From: Sva-07 sp963715285
Lineage (GTDB): Bacteria > Actinomycetota > Acidimicrobiia > Acidimicrobiales > Ilumatobacteraceae
Direction: 5' to 3'
Length of the DNA stretch: 64,000 nt
Assembly (NCBI GenBank): GCA_963715285.1
Contig: CAVQRU010000007.1
Span: 1-64,000, forward strand
Of this stretch, positions 58,850 to 64,000 are shown one piece after another. The translations under genes were made by a program, and so were the position numbers. Under the pieces are notes generated by a model. It saw only the letters and a list, made by a program, of their open reading frames with translations, did not search any database and had not been told where the DNA came from. Position 1 is the first letter of the stretch, and each line of letters opens with the position of its first letter.

Positions 58850-60234
58850 TCGCTGGGGGCTTCCTCCGTGACGACGTCCTCGACGACCTCGACGACTTCG
58901 GCGACTTCGACGTCGCCGGCTTCATCGGTCGACTCGACGACCTCGACGGCTTCGGCGACTTCGGCGGCTTCGACGGCCTCGGCCGGTTCGGTTCCGGCGC
59001 CTTCGCCGCCTTCGCCGTAGTACTCGGACCATGCAGCCTCGGCCTCGGCCGACGCTTCGCCCTGGATCCAGTTGCCGGCGGAGTCGACCTCGAAGTGCTC
59101 GCGGTACTCGGCGGCCAGCTCGCCACCTTCGGCGGCCTGCTTGATCGACAGGCTGATGCGGCGGCGGGCGAGGTCGAGATCGATGATCTTGACCCACAGT
59201 TCCTCACCGGGCGTGACGACCTGCTCGGGCGAGTCGACGTGGTGGGCCGACATCTCCGAGATGTGCACGAGACCCTCGATGCCCTCGCCGACCTGGACGA
59301 ACGCACCGAACTGCACCAGCTTGGTGACCCGGCCGTACACGAGCTGGTCGACCTGGTGGCCTTCGGCGAACTCCTGCCACGGATCCTGCTGGGTGGCCTT
59401 CAGCGAGAGGCTGATGCGCTCGCGGCTGAAATCGACGTCGAGGACCTGCACCTTGACCGGGTCGCCGACGGCGACAACGGATCCGGGATGGTCGACGTGC
59501 TTCCACGACAGCTCGCTGACGTGGATGAGTCCGTCCATGCCGCCGAGATCGACGAATGCGCCGAACGAGACGACCGAGGAGATCGTGCCTTCGCGGACCT
59601 CGCCGACCTTGAGGTTGTTGAGGAACTGATCGCGGGTCTCCTTCTGGTTCTCCTCCAGGTAGGCGCGACGGGACAGGACCACGTTGTTGCGGTTCTTGTC
59701 GAGTTCGATGATCTTGCAGTGAACGGTCTCGCCGATGTACGGGGCGAGATCGCGGACACGGCGCAGCTCGACGAGCGATGCGGGCAGGAAGCCGCGCAGG
59801 CCGATGTCGACGATGAGACCGCCCTTGACGACCTCGATGACCGGGCCGGACACGACGGCGTCGGCTTCCTTCTTGGCCTCGATGTCGCCCCACGCACGCT
59901 CGTACTGGGCCCGCTTCTTCGACAGGAGCAGGCGCCCTTCCTTGTCCTCCTTGGTGAGGACCAGCGCTTCGACGCGCTCTCCGAGCGAGACGACCTCGGA
60001 CGGGTCGACGTCGTTGCGAATGCTCAACTCACGAGCCGGGATGACACCCTCGCTCTTGTAGCCGATGTCGAGCAGGACCTCGTCCTTGTCGATCTTGACG
60101 ACGGTGCCGTTGACCATCTGGCCGTCTTCGACGGTGACCATCGTGCCGTCGATCGCATCGGCGAACGACATGCCGAGATCGTCGGACACGATCTCACGGG
60201 GGGTGTAGACGCCCTCGTCGTCGAACGTTCCCAT
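58846..60234 (-). CDS. rpsA: 30S ribosomal protein S1
   Basis: 462 residues from ATG 60234. Four S1/OB-fold RNA-binding repeats are visible: VNGTVVKIDKDEVLLDIGYK; VSGPVIEVVKGGLIVDIGLR; REGTISSVVSFGAFVDLGGM; and VYGRVTKLVQFGAFVQVGEG. Each is followed by a GLIHVSELS/GLVHISEMS-like strand. A Glu/Val-rich acidic tail of about 70 residues ends the protein. A TTG at 60276 would add 14 residues (SDTATTSESPTNQ) and may be the true start; neither has a clear ribosome-binding site. Four repeats match the actinobacterial form of S1, rather than six as in E. coli. Confidence 0.93.
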   Translation of the reverse strand: MGTFDDEGVYTPREIVSDDLGMSFADAIDGTMVTVEDGQMVNGTVVKIDKDEVLLDIGYKSEGVIPARELSIRNDVDPSEVVSLGERVEALVLTKEDKEGRLLLSKKRAQYERAWGDIEAKKEADAVVSGPVIEVVKGGLIVDIGLRGFLPASLVELRRVRDLAPYIGETVHCKIIELDKNRNNVVLSRRAYLEENQKETRDQFLNNLKVGEVREGTISSVVSFGAFVDLGGMDGLIHVSELSWKHVDHPGSVVAVGDPVKVQVLDVDFSRERISLSLKATQQDPWQEFAEGHQVDQLVYGRVTKLVQFGAFVQVGEGIEGLVHISEMSAHHVDSPEQVVTPGEELWVKIIDLDLARRRISLSIKQAAEGGELAAEYREHFEVDSAGNWIQGEASAEAEAAWSEYYGEGGEGAGTEPAEAVEAAEVAEAVEVVESTDEAGDVEVAEVVEVVEDVVTEEAPSE

Positions 60235-60401
60235 CTGGTTGGTGGGAGACTCGGAGGTGGTTGCTGTGTCGGACAAGGGACGGACTGCTTTCGAAAACGG
60301 ATGTGTGAGTGGATGGACAGGCGCGCCGCTTGCACGACGCAGCGAGCCATGGTACCAGCCCCCGGCCCATTCCGAAATGTGCCCCTCACCCCCGATCACT
60401 C

Positions 60402-60456
60402 CCCGAAAAATGCCCGGATCTGCGCGCTCAGCGCGACACCTCAGGCATTTTTCGGG
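60402..60456. terminator. Hairpin between methyltransferase gene and rpsA (CCCGAAA...TTTCGGG family, copy 2)
   Basis: CCCGAAAAATGCC and GGCATTTTTCGGG pair perfectly over 13 bases, with a GCGC/GCGC tip inside a 29-base interior. It starts 2 bases beyond the stop of the minus-strand methyltransferase gene. Read on the minus strand, it probably ends or protects that transcript before rpsA. The outer stem and the flanking ATTC are shared with 32951-33005. Confidence 0.65.
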
Positions 60457-60458
60457 AT

Positions 60459-61214
60459 TCAGGTGGGTCGGTGGGCGATGACGAGGAACTCGGGGGACTC
60501 GGTCGTCGGGGGGTCGGCGCCATAGGCGCCGGGTTCGACACTCGCCAGCGAGTCGACGACCAACCCGTGGTTGCCGAGGAGCAGACGCAGCTCGCGAGGC
60601 GTGTAGCAGCCGGTCCAGAGTTCGACGGATCGGGCCTCACCGGTCTCGGAGCGGATCTCGGTGGTCTCGTGGGACACCCCGGCGTCGGCGTCGAACTCGG
60701 CACCGTCGTGGTACTTCACTGCGAAGTAGGCGTTGAACGCGCTGAGAGCCAGCCGCCCGCCCGGTCGGAGCGCCCGGGCCATACCGGCGACCACCGCATC
60801 GTCCTCACCGTCGGCGGTCATCATCCCGAACGCTCCCTGGCAGAGACAGATCGCCGCGTCGAATTCACCGTCGAATCCCAACGATCGAGCATCACCGCGC
60901 TCGAAACTCGCGAGCGATGAGCGAGTTCCCCGGATCTGCGGGTCTCGCTCATCGCTTGACCTGCGCGCTCGGGCGATGTCGATGAACCGCTGGCTGATGT
61001 CGATCCCGTGGACCGTGATGCCTCGACGGGCGAGTTCGATCGCGTGACGGCCCGTGCCACAACCGACGTCGAGCACCCGCTCGCCGGGCACGAGACCGAG
61101 GGCGGCGACGACGTGATCGACCTCCTGCACAGTCCCCTTGGTGTGGGCGTACCGGTCGTACGCGGAGCCCATGTGGTCGGCGAGCTCCTCGAACCAGTGA
61201 TCGCGCTCGGCCAT
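60459..61214 (-). CDS. SAM-dependent class I methyltransferase
   Basis: 251 residues. SAM-binding motif I GERVLDVGCGTGRHAIELAR, then VHGIDISQRFIDIARARR, the variable SFERGDARSLGFDGEFDAAI, and the ARALRPGGRLALSAFN strand. A short insert rich in Arg/Ser/Asp (RRSSDERDPQIRGTR) follows the second motif. The N-terminus (WFEELADHMGSAYDRYAHTK) resembles small-molecule or ubiquinone-type methyltransferases. The ATG overlaps the PPOX gene stop by one base. The acceptor is unknown. Confidence 0.85.
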   Translation of the reverse strand: MAERDHWFEELADHMGSAYDRYAHTKGTVQEVDHVVAALGLVPGERVLDVGCGTGRHAIELARRGITVHGIDISQRFIDIARARRSSDERDPQIRGTRSSLASFERGDARSLGFDGEFDAAICLCQGAFGMMTADGEDDAVVAGMARALRPGGRLALSAFNAYFAVKYHDGAEFDADAGVSHETTEIRSETGEARSVELWTGCYTPRELRLLLGNHGLVVDSLASVEPGAYGADPPTTESPEFLVIAHRPT

Positions 61215-61870
61215 CACTCCGTCGGTTGATCGGCGGCGAGGTCGGCCGCGTAGCTGCGTTCGAGGAAGTCGCGGGTCGCCGCATCGTTGGCCTCGACCAA
61301 CCCTTGAGCGTTCAGGACGTCGAGACCGTCGGGAGCATCGGCGAGTTCGTCCCAGCTCGCCGCATCCCACACCCTGCCGCGCCGGAAGGCCTTCGCACAG
61401 TGCATGAACACCTCGTCGGTCCGAACGACGATCGCGGTGGTCGGGCGCCGGAGTTCGTCGGACCACAGATCGAGCGTCGCAGGGTCGGTCGTGACCCAGG
61501 CACGGCCGTTGACCCGCACCGTCTCGTCCTTGCCGGGTATGACGACCAGCACTGCCGCCCGACCCGTGGCCACGACCGCGCGGAGACTGTCGATGAGATT
61601 GTTGCCGTTGAGATCCGGGATCGCGACGTGGCGCTCGTCGAGGATCCGCACGAACCCCGGCGGGCCGCCGCGTGGCGACACGTCGAGGTCGCCGTCGGCG
61701 CCGAGTGTGCCGACGAGCACGAACGGCGACGAGGCGACGAACGCACTCGTGGCCTCGTCGAGGACCGCCGTCTTCTTCGCCGCCACGAGACGGCTCGGTG
61801 CCCGGTACAGCGCGGCGAGCTCCTCGATGCTGCCGAGGATCGACCCGACCGGTGCGTCGTCGTCACCCAT
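61214..61870 (-). CDS. Pyridoxamine-5'-phosphate-oxidase-fold (FMN/F420-binding) protein
   Basis: 218 residues. SPFVLVGTLGADGDLDVSPR with GGPPGFVRILDERHVAIPDL, GNNLIDSLRAVVATGRAAVL, and VRVNGRAWVTTDPATLD mark the MSMEG_1061-like branch of the PNPOx split-barrel fold, which binds FMN or F420 and sometimes acts as a nitroreductase or heme-binding protein. The ATG at 61870 has AAGGGG 6 bases upstream; longer starts would overlap polA. It is tightly packed between polA (2 bases) and the methyltransferase gene (1-base overlap). Confidence 0.8.
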   Translation of the reverse strand: MGDDDAPVGSILGSIEELAALYRAPSRLVAAKKTAVLDEATSAFVASSPFVLVGTLGADGDLDVSPRGGPPGFVRILDERHVAIPDLNGNNLIDSLRAVVATGRAAVLVVIPGKDETVRVNGRAWVTTDPATLDLWSDELRRPTTAIVVRTDEVFMHCAKAFRRGRVWDAASWDELADAPDGLDVLNAQGLVEANDAATRDFLERSYAADLAADQPTE

Positions 61871-61872
61871 GT

Positions 61873-64000
61873 TCACCCCTTCGCCGACGCCCACGTGTCA
61901 CCCCACGAGACGTTCACCTCGAGCGGTACGTCGAGCCGAGCGGCGTCGCGCATCAATCTCACGACCAGATCTCCGACCTCGTCGTGTTCGTCCTCGGGCA
62001 CCTCGACGATCACCTCGTCGTGGACCTGGAGCACGATGCGGCTGTCGTACTCCCCTGCCACCAGCGCCGCATCGATGGCCACGAGTGCGACCTTGAAGAT
62101 GTCGGCCGCGAGCCCCTGGATGCCCACGTTCATCGCCTGGCGCTCGCCGGCCTGACGGACGCGGAAGTTCGAGTTCATCAGCTCGGGGATCGGTCGCCGG
62201 CGTCCGAACAGCGTCTCGGTGTACCCGCGCTCGCGGGCCTCGACGACCGTGCGGTCCATGTAGTCCTTGACGTTCGGGAAGGCCACGAAGTAGGCGTCGA
62301 GGATGACCGCTGCCTCCTCGGTGGGGATGTTGAGCCGCTGCCCGAGTCCGTAGGCCTCCATCCCGTAGGCGAGACCGTACGAGACCATCTTGGCCTTCGA
62401 TCGCTGCTCGACGGTGACCGAGGCGGGGTCGACCCCGAAGACGCGGGCCGCCGTTGCGTTGTGGATGTCCTGGCCGCTCGTGAAGGCCTCGATCAGGCCG
62501 GGGTCCTTCGCGAGGTGAGCGATGCACCGCAGTTCGATCTGGTTGTAGTCGGCCACCAGCAGCTTGGTGCCGGGCGCGGGAACGAAGGCCTTGCGGAACT
62601 GGCGGCCTTCGTCGGTGCGCACCGGGATGTTGTGCAGGTTGGGCTGGTCGGAGGAGAGGCGACCGGTCCGGGCGACGGTCTGGTTGAACGTCGCGTGGAT
62701 CCGCCCGTCGTCGGCGACCTCCGCGAGCAGGCCTTCGCCGTACGTGCTTCGCAGCTTCTCCACCTCGCGGTAGCGCATCAGCGGCTCGAGGAACTCGGGC
62801 CACTGGTCCTTGATCTTCTCGAGCGTCGCGGCGTCGGTGGAGTACCCGGTCTTGGTCTTCTTCCCCGGCGACAACCCGCGTTCGTCGTAGAGGATCTCGC
62901 GCAACTGCTTGGGCGAGTTCAAGTTGAGGTCGTCGCGTCCGGCCACGTCGCGCAACTGCGCCTGCAGTGTCTGCACCTCGTCGGACAGGCGTTTGCCGAG
63001 CGCCCGGAGTTCGTCGACGTCGACGCCGATGCCGACGTGCTCCATCTTGGCGAGCACGAGCACGAGCGGGTTCTCGATGGTGCGGTAGAGCTCGGCCATC
63101 CCCTGGGCCTGCATGCTCGCCACGATCGGCTCGGCGAGCGCCTGCACGGCGAGAGCGTCACGGGCGGCCAACTCGGCGTCGCCGAGCGAGGTGCCGTCGA
63201 GGTCGAGTTGTCCACTGCCGGCGGCGTCGTCGGACGGCCGGGCGAACGCGGTGTACTTCTCGATCAGGTCGGGCAGGGTGTAACGCGCCTCGGCCGGGTC
63301 GATCAGATACGCCGCGATCGCCGTGTCGAGCGTGAGCCCACGCAACTCGACGTCGAACTCCAACAGCGAGCGCATCAGCGGCTTGACGTTGTGTCCGTGC
63401 AGATCGGTGTGCGCGCCGAGCGCCGACCGCACGGCGTCGTCGGCGAGCACGTCGGCGGGGATCCACAACACGTCTGCGACCGACGCATCGGTGACCACGG
63501 CGATCCCGGCAAGGGGGCTGCGGCCCGGTTCGCCGACCCAGGTCGCCGCGACGTCGAGTGTCGGCAACGCGGAGATCGCCGCGGCAGCCTCGGCCGCTGA
63601 CGCTGCGGTCGTCACCTCGGCGACGATCTCGGCGCGTTCCTCGACCGGCCCGAGATCGACGGACGTTCCCATCGCGGACAACGCCTCGTCGAGACGTCCG
63701 GCCAGGGTGCGGAACTCGAGGAAGTCGAACAGCCGCTTCAGTTCCTCGGCGTTCGGCCTCACCTCGAGCGCGTCGATCTCGAACTCGATCGGCGCGTCGT
63801 GACGCAGCAGCATCAGGTCGAGGTTCTTGCGGGCCCGCTCTTCGTGCTCCGCGAGGTTCGAGCGCAGCTTCGGCGTCTGCTCGTCGACGTGGGCGAAGAT
63901 GCCGTCGAGGCCGCCGTAGGTGTTGATCAGCTTGGCCGCGGTCTTCTCCCCGACACCCGGGACACCCGGCAGATTGTCGCTGTTGTCACCGCGCAGTGCG
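61873..64000 (-). CDS. polA: DNA polymerase I (5' end beyond the window)
   Basis: The visible 709 residues cover the end of the 5'-nuclease domain (GDNSDNLPGVPGVGEKTAAK), a 3'-5' exonuclease-like domain and the whole polymerase domain. Polymerase motif A is VADYNQIELRCIAHL (Asp), the O-helix is KMVSYGLAYGMEAYGL (Lys, Tyr, Tyr) and motif C is IVLQVHDEVIVEVP (His-Asp-Glu). In the exonuclease-like domain the first acidic motif is replaced (ATWVGEPGRSPLAG), so proofreading is probably lost, as in other actinobacteria. The O-helix carries Tyr where E. coli has Phe762. Confidence 0.94.
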   Translation of the reverse strand, partial: ALRGDNSDNLPGVPGVGEKTAAKLINTYGGLDGIFAHVDEQTPKLRSNLAEHEERARKNLDLMLLRHDAPIEFEIDALEVRPNAEELKRLFDFLEFRTLAGRLDEALSAMGTSVDLGPVEERAEIVAEVTTAASAAEAAAAISALPTLDVAATWVGEPGRSPLAGIAVVTDASVADVLWIPADVLADDAVRSALGAHTDLHGHNVKPLMRSLLEFDVELRGLTLDTAIAAYLIDPAEARYTLPDLIEKYTAFARPSDDAAGSGQLDLDGTSLGDAELAARDALAVQALAEPIVASMQAQGMAELYRTIENPLVLVLAKMEHVGIGVDVDELRALGKRLSDEVQTLQAQLRDVAGRDDLNLNSPKQLREILYDERGLSPGKKTKTGYSTDAATLEKIKDQWPEFLEPLMRYREVEKLRSTYGEGLLAEVADDGRIHATFNQTVARTGRLSSDQPNLHNIPVRTDEGRQFRKAFVPAPGTKLLVADYNQIELRCIAHLAKDPGLIEAFTSGQDIHNATAARVFGVDPASVTVEQRSKAKMVSYGLAYGMEAYGLGQRLNIPTEEAAVILDAYFVAFPNVKDYMDRTVVEARERGYTETLFGRRRPIPELMNSNFRVRQAGERQAMNVGIQGLAADIFKVALVAIDAALVAGEYDSRIVLQVHDEVIVEVPEDEHDEVGDLVVRLMRDAARLDVPLEVNVSWGDTWASAKG

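Overview
The window is GC-rich and densely coded. It uses many GTG starts and 1-4 bp stop/start overlaps (ATGA, GTGA, TGATG). The gene content suggests an actinobacterium: a mycothiol-amidase-like PIG-L protein, a Bacillus-type [4Fe-4S] PurF, a PolA with Tyr in the O-helix, class III cyclase and luciferase-like proteins, and Thr-rich secreted proteins. A member of the Acidimicrobiia (Ilumatobacter-like) is my best guess. That placement is an inference; no rRNA is present.

Layout. 1-4.7 kb: a broken gene, then a minus-strand run (XRE regulator, SnoaL-like, frameshifted luciferase-like oxidoreductase, SRPBCC, truncated adenylate cyclase) divergent from a small membrane protein. 4.9-9.1 kb: an accessory patch with a hydrolase, a Phd/VapC pair, a serine recombinase, a MazE/MazF pair and about 1 kb without genes. 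Each toxin-antitoxin pair has a perfect 12-bp palindrome at its promoter. 9-21 kb: acyl-CoA synthetase, tRNA-Gly with a terminator, metX-mutM, SURF1, and a GMC oxidoreductase / MBL hydrolase / lycopene cyclase operon. 21.8-32.9 kb: a purine operon, purSL-purQ-purC-purF-purD/M-GNAT-purN-guaB, in which PurS is fused to PurL and PurD to PurM. 33-44 kb: secreted phosphoesterase, MoxR/VWA pair, methyltransferase, murJ, proB, obg and dGTPase. 44-53 kb: lipoprotein, PIG-L amidase, CaiB-type CoA transferase, galactokinase and paired CorC-type transporters. 53.1-58.3 kb: the most unusual locus (below). 58.2-64 kb: coaE, rpsA, a methyltransferase, a PPOX-fold protein and polA, whose 5' end is cut by the window edge.

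Most interesting locus, 53.1-58.3 kb: five co-directional, tightly packed genes. They encode an MFS permease with a C-terminal cyclic-nucleotide domain, a glutathione peroxidase, a GCS2/YbdK-type glutamate-cysteine ligase homologue, an M20D peptidase/amidohydrolase and a gamma-glutamylcyclotransferase. The peroxidase is read through an in-frame TGA exactly where the catalytic Sec/Cys belongs. The TGA is followed at SECIS distance by a hairpin with an AGGUCU loop, matching the E. coli fdhF SECIS loop as I recall it. Together this looks like a complete gamma-glutamyl-thiol cycle (make, use, degrade) serving a selenoenzyme, which is unexpected in a lineage that normally relies on mycothiol. The sequence and arrangement are seen directly; the cycle is inferred.

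Repeats. Three families of intergenic hairpins sit just beyond stop codons: a GGGTCTGACCC-core family (3 copies), a CCCGAAA...TTTCGGGATTC family (2 copies), and four tandem 71-bp hairpin units between murJ and proB.
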